Assembly (NCBI GenBank): GCA_947169115.1
Contig: CAMVOK010000013.1
Location: 1 to 64,000 of the forward strand
Source of the DNA: an uncultured Prevotellaceae bacterium
Lineage (GTDB): Bacteria; Bacteroidota; Bacteroidia; Bacteroidales; Bacteroidaceae
Direction of reading: 5' to 3'
DNA length: 64,000 bases
The position numbers and the translations under genes are program-made. The notes beneath the pieces were generated by a model, which was not told the DNA's origin, made no database searches, and saw nothing but the letters and a program-made list of their open reading frames with translations. This document shows, one piece after another, positions 1-7,120 of the stretch. Numbering within the stretch: the first letter of the stretch is position 1; the number at the start of each line of letters is the position of its first letter.

Positions 1-19
1 TTCGAACTGACCAAATATT

Positions 20-1189
20 TTAATGACTTTTTTCAAAAAAAGTGCATATTTTTTGCAAAACGACCCTCAAAAGGGGTCTTGGACAGGCCAAATTGATGCG
101 CAAGTAGGTACTTCCGCTCGGATTATATTCCTGTCCGGCGGCCAGCCAAACGTGTACTTCTCGACGCAATTTTTCGGCTAAATCCTCCGAAGAAAGTCCG
201 AAAGCGGCACAATCCACCCATGCCAGATAGGTACCTTCGAGTCGGGTTACACGCAGTTGGGGAATATGTTCGGCTATAAAACCGCGCAACAATTCGTAGT
301 TTCCATGCAGATAACGGAGCAACTGGCCAAGCCATTCTTCCCCTTCTTCGGAATAGGCAGCCTGCAGGGCCTCTACCCCAAAGGGATTCACATCGCACGT
401 TTCGTTTATATTTATACCTTTATCTATTAACGCACGTGTACGCGCATGAGGCACTATAATGTTGGCGATTTGCAAGCCGGCAATATTAAAACTCTTGCTG
501 GGCGACGTGCATACGGCACTATGCTGTGCATATTCGGGGCTGATACTGGCAAATGGTGTATAGCGATAGCCTGGCATCACCAGTTCGTTATGGATTTCAT
601 CGCTGACAACAAAAACATCATGCCTCATGCAGATGTCTCCCAGTCGGGTCAGTTCCTCACGTGTCCATACCCGTCCTACAGGATTATGAGGATTGCAGAG
701 CAGGAACACGCGAACCTGATTCTCTACTATCTTCCGTTCGAAATCCTCAAAGTCAATCTCGAACGTGTCTCCCTTCCTTACCAGAGGATTCTCCACCAGT
801 TCACACCCTGCATTCCTGACAGAAGCAAAGAAACAGTTATAGATAGGAGTCTGCATCAGCACCCTATCTCCGGGTTTTGTCAGACTTTGCAAGATTGCGG
901 CAATGGCCGGCAACACGCCACTGGTATAGATGATATGTTCCTTCTCGAAGTGCCATCCATGGCGACGTCCGAACCACTTCACAACGGCTTCGTAATAAGA
1001 ATCCGGCACCTGCACATAGCCGAAGATGCCATGGTCGAGCCTACGTTGGAGTACCTTTTGTATGCAGGGGGCAACACGAAAGTCCATATCTGCCACCCAC
1101 AGGGGCAACATCTCTGAATCCTCTGAAGCATCCCACTTCATGGAATTGGTTCCCCGTCGGGGGATAATCTCATCAAAATTATAAGTCAT
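20..1189 (-). CDS. patB: PatB/MalY-type PLP-dependent C-S lyase (cystathionine beta-lyase family aminotransferase)
   Basis: This is a 389-aa fold-type I PLP enzyme of the MalY/PatB group, which cleaves C-S bonds (cystathionine or cysteine conjugates to a thiol or homocysteine, pyruvate and ammonia) in the cytoplasm. Visible landmarks are the N-terminal NFDEIIPRRGTNSMKWD block, the LCNPHNPVGRVWTREEL segment, the SDEIHNEL aspartate motif and the PLP lysine in SPSKSFNIAG (about K232). Length is normal for the family and there is no signal peptide. Its ATG overlaps the stop of the upstream DUF3737 gene by 11 bp, so it is probably translated by coupling as the last gene of the MATE-DUF3737-PatB operon. 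Substrate specificity within the family cannot be decided from sequence. Confidence 0.88.
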   Translation of the reverse strand: MTYNFDEIIPRRGTNSMKWDASEDSEMLPLWVADMDFRVAPCIQKVLQRRLDHGIFGYVQVPDSYYEAVVKWFGRRHGWHFEKEHIIYTSGVLPAIAAILQSLTKPGDRVLMQTPIYNCFFASVRNAGCELVENPLVRKGDTFEIDFEDFERKIVENQVRVFLLCNPHNPVGRVWTREELTRLGDICMRHDVFVVSDEIHNELVMPGYRYTPFASISPEYAQHSAVCTSPSKSFNIAGLQIANIIVPHARTRALIDKGININETCDVNPFGVEALQAAYSEEGEEWLGQLLRYLHGNYELLRGFIAEHIPQLRVTRLEGTYLAWVDCAAFGLSSEDLAEKLRREVHVWLAAGQEYNPSGSTYLRINLACPRPLLRVVLQKICTFFEKSH

Positions 1190-2027
1190 ATTCTATCACG
1201 CAATCTGCCGGTTTCTTCTGGTTCTCATCGATAACAACCTCCCCTACCCTTCCTCGGACAAGGATATGGCCGGATGTCGGGTTCTTTATGCTGTGGACAT
1301 CTCCATGAAGGGTGGCCTGGATGGTGCTGTACTCGAAAGCGAGATTGGCATCTTCGCCCATCGTGCAATCCTCCATCACCAGATTCTCACAATAACAGAG
1401 AGGCTGTTCCCCCGTAATATGGCAGCGAACCAGTCGCAGGTTCTTGGAATACCATCCCAGATACTCCCCATTGATTTCCGAATCATAGACCGTAACATTC
1501 TCCGACTCCCAGAAGGCATCCTTGGTATTGAGCATGGCATGATGGATTTCCACGTTCTTACTGTACTGGAACGAATAGTTCCCATCCTGGTGATAATGGT
1601 CGATGTATATGTTATTCGTGTGCATGAACAGGTAGTCGGCGTTTTCGATACGACAATCCTGAATACGCACTTGGTCGCAGTCCCACAGGGTTTCCAGGGC
1701 ATTGGTGAAAATACAGTCCTTGAGGTCGATTCCCGTCATACGGCGAAACATCTTCGGAGCCTCCACACGGCAGTTCCGCATCACCCCGTTTCTACTGTAC
1801 CACATCGACGAGCGGGCACTCTCGGCAAAGAAGCAATCCGAAGCCCGGAAGTTCCGGCATTCCCAGAAGACATATTTCCCCTCGAAGCGGCATCCCTCGG
1901 CCTCTATGTCATGGGTTTCCTTGATCGAGGACTCTCCCAAATGGATGGTCACTCCCTCAAGGCGCAAGTCATGTTCGCGATACAATGGCCTTTCGCCACC
2001 GAACTCCTGATTTCTGATTAGTTTCAT
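1179..2027 (-). CDS. DUF3737 family protein (beta-helix-like)
   Basis: The 282-aa product matches the DUF3737 family as I know it: a short protein full of turn-like repeats with the pattern 'x(I/V)xDCxI/Fxxx'. Examples are EAEGCRFEGKYVFWECRNF and VRIQDCRIENADYLFMHTN. The periodic aromatic and cysteine-containing rungs suggest a right-handed beta-helix with about 20 residues per turn. There is no signal peptide, so it is likely cytoplasmic. It starts 3 bp after the MATE gene ends and overlaps patB by 11 bp, which makes it the middle gene of a three-gene operon. Function is unknown; sharing an operon with a MATE exporter and a C-S lyase is suggestive but proves nothing. Confidence 0.8.
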   Translation of the reverse strand: MKLIRNQEFGGERPLYREHDLRLEGVTIHLGESSIKETHDIEAEGCRFEGKYVFWECRNFRASDCFFAESARSSMWYSRNGVMRNCRVEAPKMFRRMTGIDLKDCIFTNALETLWDCDQVRIQDCRIENADYLFMHTNNIYIDHYHQDGNYSFQYSKNVEIHHAMLNTKDAFWESENVTVYDSEINGEYLGWYSKNLRLVRCHITGEQPLCYCENLVMEDCTMGEDANLAFEYSTIQATLHGDVHSIKNPTSGHILVRGRVGEVVIDENQKKPADCVIEYDL

Positions 2028-2030
2028 ATT

Positions 2031-3542
2031 TTATTCTTTTTTCGGAGTACTCGGAGTATTCGGAGAATTCAGAGAACTCTGAGTTTTCCGAGAGTCCTGA
2101 GTACTTTTATTCATCTTTATATTCTTGAACCAAAGTCGGACAAGGAAGATAATGCCTCGTACCGTCAGTTCTATGCACATGGCCAGCCAAACGCCGCGCA
2201 AACCCATCGTTCGGGCCAGCAAGGCTGCCAACGGGATGCGCACAAGCCAGATGCTGCCAAGGTTCATGATACAAGGAACGAGCGTGTCGCCCAGTCCCAT
2301 AAACACCCCATAGGCCACGATACTGGCCGCATACATGGGTTCGGCAAAGGCTTCAATGCGCAGGGCTATCGTGCCCTCGGCCTGTACGGCCACATCGGGG
2401 GTCATCATCGACATCAGTTCTGGTGCAGCTGCATACATCACTACCCCCAACCCCGTCATCACGGCCATGCCCATTCCCACGGTCAACACCGAGAAACCAC
2501 GGATAAGGTCACCACGTCGGGCACCATAGCTCTGTCCTATCAAGGTCGTTGCCGCATCGCCAATACCATAACCCGGCATATAGCACAGACTCTCCACCAC
2601 GATACCAATGGTGTTGGCCGCAATGGCCACGGCTCCCAAAGGAGCTACGATAATGGTACTCACTATCTGTGCCGCACAGAACACCACATGTTCCAGAGCC
2701 ATCGGCAAGCCGATTTTTAGGCTACGCTTTATTATTGAACATTCTCGCACAGCGAGCGTAGCCCCTTCGGGTCGTCCGGTTAGAACATTGAACATTCTTG
2801 GACGAGCCAAGCGTAGGCCTTCGGCCGTCCGGTTAGAACATTGTTCCCCCAACAAGCGTAATTCGGGACTGCGGGTGACGAGATAGGTAAAGGAGCAGAC
2901 CGTAGTGATGACGGCAGAAATCGTCGTGGCCAGGGCTGCCCCCACCACCCCCCATAGGGGTATGAGCAACAGGTTGAAGGCCACGTCAAGGGCACACATC
3001 ATCACGCCCAGCTGCATGGGAGTCTTCATGTTGCCACTACTGCGTAGCATTCCGTTCGACAGGAACAACAACTGCATGACGGGCACGGTCAGACTCCACA
3101 CCAGGAAATACTTCGAGGCCAAGGCGGCCACCTCGGGTGTACCCCCCAAGGCACGCGGCCACCACGAATGGATGCCGACACAAAAGAGCGAAATCGTCAG
3201 CCCCAATGCCAGACATACCATAAGTGCCTGGGCAAGCACCCGTCGGGCCATATCGTATTCCTTGGCTCCAATATGCTGGGCAACCAGCACGCTGAAACCA
3301 GCACCGATAGAGGCTCCCATCCCCCCAAACAGCCAGCAGGTGGTGCTCACCAGCCCAATCGAGGCCGTAGCCGTGGCTCCAAGCTGTCCCACCATCATGG
3401 TGTCGATATACTGCATGACAATAGTACTCAACTGGCCCAATATGGCTGGCACACTAAGCCACATGACGAGCGAGCACCTTTCGCGTTGCGTCATGGTGCC
3501 CCCCTCGCGTACCTTGGCAAGAAGTATCTGCTTTCGTCCCAT
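2031..3542 (-). CDS. MATE family efflux transporter carrying an in-frame repeat insertion
   Basis: This 503-aa polytopic inner-membrane protein has the MATE signatures MWLSVPAILGQLSTIVMQ and DTMMVGQLG near the N terminus and a second homologous lobe starting at KIGLPMALEHVVFC. It would export cationic or toxic organics by Na+ or H+ antiport. MATE proteins usually have about 450 residues; the excess has two visible sources. One is an insert of about 37 residues in the central loop between the two lobes, encoded by two tandem copies of a repeat at about 2735-2845. The other is a low-complexity tail rich in Ser, Thr, Asn and Pro, encoded by repetitive DNA at 2041-2108. The first ATG is used; an internal ATG at 3494 (MTQRERCSLV) is an alternative. 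A -7 element at 3581-3588 lies upstream. Confidence 0.9.
   Translation of the reverse strand: MGRKQILLAKVREGGTMTQRERCSLVMWLSVPAILGQLSTIVMQYIDTMMVGQLGATATASIGLVSTTCWLFGGMGASIGAGFSVLVAQHIGAKEYDMARRVLAQALMVCLALGLTISLFCVGIHSWWPRALGGTPEVAALASKYFLVWSLTVPVMQLLFLSNGMLRSSGNMKTPMQLGVMMCALDVAFNLLLIPLWGVVGAALATTISAVITTVCSFTYLVTRSPELRLLGEQCSNRTAEGLRLARPRMFNVLTGRPEGATLAVRECSIIKRSLKIGLPMALEHVVFCAAQIVSTIIVAPLGAVAIAANTIGIVVESLCYMPGYGIGDAATTLIGQSYGARRGDLIRGFSVLTVGMGMAVMTGLGVVMYAAAPELMSMMTPDVAVQAEGTIALRIEAFAEPMYAASIVAYGVFMGLGDTLVPCIMNLGSIWLVRIPLAALLARTMGLRGVWLAMCIELTVRGIIFLVRLWFKNIKMNKSTQDSRKTQSSLNSPNTPSTPKKE
2041..2108. repeat. Low-complexity word repeat forming the MATE C-terminal tail
   Basis: The plus strand reads as repeated variants of 'tcggagtactcggagtatt', followed by an inverted set (aactctgagttttccgagag). 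It encodes the last residues of the MATE protein, a polar tail with no resemblance to the transporter family. Read directly from sequence; its origin is inferred. Confidence 0.7.
2735..2845. repeat. Two tandem copies of a dispersed 'ggacgaccgaagg' repeat inside the MATE gene
   Basis: On the coding strand, two copies of a unit beginning 'aatgttctaaccggacg' and containing 'ccgaagg..ctacgct' lie head to tail, with 'aatgttcaat' words between and after them. Together they add about 37 in-frame codons between the two transporter lobes. A third, diverged copy lies between genes at 32836-32906. Part of each unit can pair with itself (ggcc-gaa-ggcc in one copy). Confidence 0.85.
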
Positions 3543-3580
3543 GTTTCTCTGTACGGGGGATGTTTTCCTACGAAACCGTG

Positions 3581-3588
3581 CAAAGATA
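3581..3588 (-). promoter_or_regulatory. -7 promoter element for the MATE-DUF3737-patB operon
   Basis: On the minus strand TATCTTTG matches the Bacteroidetes TAnnTTTG consensus, about 40 nt before the MATE start. The -33 region is T-rich but not a clear TTTG. Confidence 0.6.
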
Positions 3589-3696
3589 AGGAAAAAATGT
3601 CATAAAATCCGACATTATGCCTCACAAACAACACATTGTCCCGCGATTTGTACAATCAAGGGTAGAAAATAAGCAATAAAAAGAAAGGAGAAAACC

Positions 3697-6204
3697 ATGA
3701 ATCTGAACAAGTTTACCATCAAGGCGCAAGAAGCCGTTCAGGAAGCGGTGAAGCGCGTACAGCTGCAGGGGCAACAGAACATCGAACCTGAGCACCTGCT
3801 GGCTGGCATCCTGAAGGTTGGCGAACAAGTCACCAGTTTCGTATTCCGCAAACTGGGTGTCAACCCCACCCTCGTACAACAGGCCACCGATGCCCAGATT
3901 GGCAGTCTGCCCCGCGTTACGGGCGGCGAGCCCTATCTGAGCCGCGAATCGAGCGACGTGCTTACACGTGCCGAGGACATGGCCCAGAAGCAGGGCGACG
4001 AGTTCGTAAGCATCGAACACCTTCTACAGGCCATCCTGGCCACCAAGAACATGGCCAGTAAGATTCTGAAGGATGCCGGCGTCACGGAAAAGGAACTCGC
4101 AGCCGCCATACAGGAACTGCGTGGCGGTCAGAAGGTGACCTCACAATCCAGTGAGGACACGTACCAAAGTCTTTCGAAGTATGCCAAGAATCTGGTCGAT
4201 GAGGCACGGGCAGGCCGTCTCGACCCTGTTATCGGTCGTGACGAGGAAATACGGCGTGTACTGCAAATCCTCAGTCGAAGGACGAAGAACAACCCCATCC
4301 TGATTGGTGAACCCGGTACGGGTAAGACCGCCATCGTGGAAGGACTGGCACACCGCATTCTGCGCGGCGACGTGCCCGAGAACCTGCGCGACAAGCAACT
4401 CTATTCGCTCGACATGGGTGCCCTCATTGCCGGTGCCAAGTACAAGGGTGAGTTCGAAGAACGGCTGAAGTCGGTAGTCAACGAGGTAACGAAGAGCGAA
4501 GGACAGATTATCCTGTTCATCGACGAGATTCACACCCTCGTGGGTGCCGGCAAGAGCGAAGGTGCCATGGATGCCGCTAACATTCTGAAACCAGCCCTGG
4601 CACGTGGCGAGCTCCGCAGCATCGGTGCCACCACCCTCGACGAGTACCAGAAGTACTTCGAGAAAGACAAGGCGCTGGAGCGACGCTTCCAAAGTGTGAT
4701 GGTGGACGAACCCGACGTGCCCAGCAGCATTTCCATCCTGCGCGGACTGAAGGAGCGTTACGAAAACCACCACAAGGTGCGCATACAGGACGATGCCATC
4801 ATTGCAGCCGTCAGCCTCTCCCACCGCTACATCACCGACCGTTTCCTGCCCGACAAGGCCATCGACCTCATGGACGAGGCTGCCGCCAAACTCCGTATGG
4901 AGCGCGACTCGGTGCCCGAGGAACTCGATGAGATTACGCGTAAACTGAAGCAACTGGAAATTGAGCGTGAGGCAATCAAGCGCGAGAACGACCAGCCCAA
5001 ACTGGAACAACTAAACAAGGAAATTGCTAATCTACAGGAACAGGAAAAGCAGTTCCGCAGCAAGTGGCAGGGCGAAAAAGAGTTGCTGAACAAAATTCAA
5101 CAGAACAAGCAACAGATAGAGAACCTGAAGTTTGAAGCTGACCGTGCCGAACGCAGCGGCGACTATGCTCGTGTGGCAGAGATTCGCTATGGCAAGCTCC
5201 AGCAACTGGAACAGGAAATTGAGCAAATCAAGACACAACTTCGTGAAGCGCAAGGGGTCGAGGCTATGGTGAAGGAAGAGGTCACAGCCGACGACATCGC
5301 CGATGTGGTAAGCCGCTGGACAGGCATTCCCGTTTCGAAGATGATGCAAAGCGAACGCGACAAACTGCTGCACCTGGAAGAGGAACTGCACAAGCGCGTG
5401 ATTGGTCAGGACGAAGCCATACAGGCCGTTTCGGATGCCGTGCGCCGCAGTCGTGCCGGTCTGCAAGACCCCAAGCGCCCCATCGGTTCGTTCATCTTCC
5501 TCGGTACCACGGGTGTCGGTAAGACCGAACTGGCCCGTGCCCTGGCCGAATACCTGTTCGACGACGAGCAGATGATGACCCGCATCGATATGTCGGAATA
5601 TCAGGAGAAGTTCTCCGTCAGCCGACTCATTGGTGCCCCTCCAGGATACGTAGGTTACGACGAAGGTGGTCAGCTCACCGAGGCCGTACGACGGAAGCCC
5701 TACTCCGTAGTGCTCTTCGACGAGATAGAGAAGGCTCACCCCGATGTGTTCAACACCTTGTTGCAGGTACTCGACGACGGTCGGCTCACCGACTCGAAGG
5801 GTCGCACGGTGAACTTCAAGAACACCATCATCATCATGACCTCGAACCTCCGACAGGAACAACTGCGGACGGCCATGCGCCCCGAGTTCCTGAATCGTAT
5901 CGATGAGATTATCACCTTCCAGCCGTTGAAGGAAGAGGAAATCCGCCAGGTGGTTCAACTTCAGCTGAACAACATCCAACGGATGCTCAAGCAGCAGGAG
6001 ATTACGCTCGACGTCACTCCCTCGGCTATCGACTTCCTGGCTCGCGTGGGCTACGACCCCGAGTTTGGTGCCCGACCCGTGAAACGCGCCATACAGCGTT
6101 ACCTGCTCAACGACCTCTCGAAGGCTCTCCTGGGCAGCACCACGGACAAGACGCAACCTATCGTCGTGGAAGCCGACGGCGACCGCCTCACCTTCCACAA
6201 CTAA
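3697..6204 (+). CDS. clpB: ATP-dependent disaggregase ClpB with a shortened segment in the second AAA+ domain
   Basis: ClpB is the cytoplasmic Hsp100 that extracts polypeptides from aggregates together with DnaK. The 835 residues contain the Clp N-domain (1-145), AAA-1 with Walker A GEPGTGKT (K210) and Walker B LFIDEIHT, the coiled-coil M-domain (about 405-525) that distinguishes ClpB from ClpA/C, and AAA-2 with GTTGVGKT (K609) and [14 protein letters not shown] good Shine-Dalgarno (aaaggag) sits 6 nt before the ATG, unusual for this phylum. Oddity: between sensor-1 MTSNL (about 716) and the arginine-finger region [10 protein letters not shown] there are only 9 residues. In E. coli ClpB, as I recall it, about 29 occupy this place, and the protein is correspondingly about 20 residues short. 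The reading frame is intact. Confidence 0.96.
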   Translation: MNLNKFTIKAQEAVQEAVKRVQLQGQQNIEPEHLLAGILKVGEQVTSFVFRKLGVNPTLVQQATDAQIGSLPRVTGGEPYLSRESSDVLTRAEDMAQKQGDEFVSIEHLLQAILATKNMASKILKDAGVTEKELAAAIQELRGGQKVTSQSSEDTYQSLSKYAKNLVDEARAGRLDPVIGRDEEIRRVLQILSRRTKNNPILIGEPGTGKTAIVEGLAHRILRGDVPENLRDKQLYSLDMGALIAGAKYKGEFEERLKSVVNEVTKSEGQIILFIDEIHTLVGAGKSEGAMDAANILKPALARGELRSIGATTLDEYQKYFEKDKALERRFQSVMVDEPDVPSSISILRGLKERYENHHKVRIQDDAIIAAVSLSHRYITDRFLPDKAIDLMDEAAAKLRMERDSVPEELDEITRKLKQLEIEREAIKRENDQPKLEQLNKEIANLQEQEKQFRSKWQGEKELLNKIQQNKQQIENLKFEADRAERSGDYARVAEIRYGKLQQLEQEIEQIKTQLREAQGVEAMVKEEVTADDIADVVSRWTGIPVSKMMQSERDKLLHLEEELHKRVIGQDEAIQAVSDAVRRSRAGLQDPKRPIGSFIFLGTTGVGKTELARALAEYLFDDEQMMTRIDMSEYQEKFSVSRLIGAPPGYVGYDEGGQLTEAVRRKPYSVVLFDEIEKAHPDVFNTLLQVLDDGRLTDSKGRTVNFKNTIIIMTSNLRQEQLRTAMRPEFLNRIDEIITFQPLKEEEIRQVVQLQLNNIQRMLKQQEITLDVTPSAIDFLARVGYDPEFGARPVKRAIQRYLLNDLSKALLGSTTDKTQPIVVEADGDRLTFHN

Positions 6205-6239
6205 CTCGGAACTGGTTTAAAACCACGGAATCGTACAAT

Positions 6240-6451
6240 GATTGCTACAACCAACTCATATTGGTTGTAGCAATCAACGTATATCGGTTGCTGCAATCAA
6301 CGTATATCGGTTGCTGCAATCAACACATAACGGTTGCTGTAACCAACTCATATTGGTTGTAGCAATCAACGTATATCGGTTGCTGCAATCAACACATAAC
6401 GGTTGCTGCAATCAACACATAACGGTTGCTGCAATCAACACATATTGGTTG
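6240..6451. repeat. Tandem 23-bp minisatellite downstream of clpB (nine units)
   Basis: Nine consecutive 23-bp units with consensus 'ggttgctgcaatcaac' plus a variable 7-base tail (tcatatt, gtatatc, acataac or acatatt) run from 6240 to 6446, followed by a partial unit (ggttg). The core is an imperfect palindrome (GTTG...CAAC). Tail order shows a higher-order pattern: units 1-4 and 5-8 both start with a 'tcatatt' variant and end with 'acataac'. The array happens to be open in all frames because 23 is not a multiple of three, but nothing indicates it is coding. Units are contiguous, without spacers. Confidence 0.95.
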
Positions 6452-6479
6452 GATTAGCATGTATTATTATTTCGAACAC

Positions 6480-6602
6480 AGATTTCACTGATATCTAACA
6501 TCGAAAAACGCAAAAAATACGAAAAACTTCTTTCGAGTCTTTCGTGCATTTAGATGTTCAGACAATTCCGACAAAGGTCAATATCCGTTGAATCCGCAAA
6601 AT
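6480..6602. repeat. Nested inverted-repeat element in the clpB downstream island
   Basis: An outer imperfect pair ('cacagatttcactgatat' against 'atatccgttgaatccgc..aatccgtgg') encloses an inner pair ('aacatcgaaaaacg' against 'cgtgcatttagatgtt'). This palindromic, AT-rich layout with 'aatccgtgg' ends resembles the 10679-10760 hairpin in style. No protein is encoded here. Confidence 0.55.
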
Positions 6603-6659
6603 CCGTGGTCGTTATAATAAATCTACTTATGTTTCACAAGCTCAAATTCATTGGAAGTT

Positions 6660-6812
6660 AAAGGGTAGTTAAAGAGGAGTTATACTCGCTTCGCTCGTGG
6701 AGTTAAAGGGACGATACGTTTGTTAAAGGACAATGTTTTCAACCAGTCTAATACATTCGTCCTTTTAACTCCCTTTTAACTCCCTTTCACTCAACTTGCG
6801 AAAGTTGAGTAA
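6660..6812. repeat. Inverted 'ggagttaaaggga' word repeats
   Basis: Left-arm words (aaagaggagttat, tggagttaaagggacga, 6667-6714) face right-arm complements (tcgtccttttaactccctttt, 6757-6787), followed by a small perfect palindrome 'actcaacttgcgaaagttgagt' at 6789-6810. The same 'gaggagttaaagggacgat' words form the 3' end of the AAA ATPase gene at 46361-46397. Together with 6240-6602 this fills the 693 bp between clpB and the next gene. I see no gene in that interval. Confidence 0.65.
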
Positions 6813-6841
6813 TTCTATGTAATCTATGTTAGGAAAAAGCA

Positions 6842-6877
6842 AAGGGGCTGTGTCGATTTGACTCGACACAGCCCCTT
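6842..6877. terminator. Intrinsic terminator, probably for the 916-aa protein / small peptide operon
   Basis: A perfect 15-bp stem (aaggggctgtgtcga / tcgacacagcccctt) with a 6-nt loop lies 20 bp past the small-peptide stop codon. It is followed on the minus strand by a T-rich stretch (tgctttttcc). It could also stop transcription arriving from the clpB side. Confidence 0.8.
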
Positions 6878-6897
6878 CTCATTTATAGTAGGGTGTA

Positions 6898-7080
6898 TTA
6901 ATACTCCACTTCGTCGGAACCCCAGATATCCCAGGCATTGTCTTCCTTGACGTCAACCGTTGATGGGTCAATCTCTCCTGTCTTATCAACAGAAATGTCA
7001 GGGTTAGATATCGTCATAATACTATTCTTATGCAGCACATTTTCCTCCGTGGTAACGGGAACGATATATGTCTTTTTCAT
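6898..7080 (-). CDS. Small acidic peptide (60 aa) following a tagged surface protein
   Basis: The 60-residue peptide starts MKKTYIVPVTTEENV, has a central NPDISVDKTGEIDP stretch and ends in an acidic, Trp-containing tail (NAWDIWGSDEVEY). It has no signal peptide, membrane segment or known domain. It begins 40 bp after the 916-aa surface protein gene and is followed by a strong terminator, so it is the last gene of that transcript. A second small gene with the same layout and spacing follows the 1825-aa surface protein at 20882-21052. Bacteroidales genomes carry many such MKKxY peptides annotated as hypothetical (recalled, not searched). Function unknown. Confidence 0.65.
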   Translation of the reverse strand: MKKTYIVPVTTEENVLHKNSIMTISNPDISVDKTGEIDPSTVDVKEDNAWDIWGSDEVEY

Positions 7081-7120
7081 AGTCTATTCAATTACGAATT
7101 ACAAATTAGGAATTATGAAA

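Noticed and set aside
5032..6198. Long antisense reading frame (388 aa) over clpB
   Set aside because: A shadow of the GC-rich clpB codons; composition (poly-Leu/His/Val) matches no protein and clpB itself is certain.
6240..6451. CRISPR array
   Set aside because: Units of 23 bp are contiguous with no unique spacers, the variation is confined to a 7-base tail with four states, and no cas genes are present.
6242..6457. 71-aa protein encoded by the 23-bp repeats
   Set aside because: The frame is open only because the repeat is stop-free; there is no promoter or start context and the peptide is a pure translation of the repeat.
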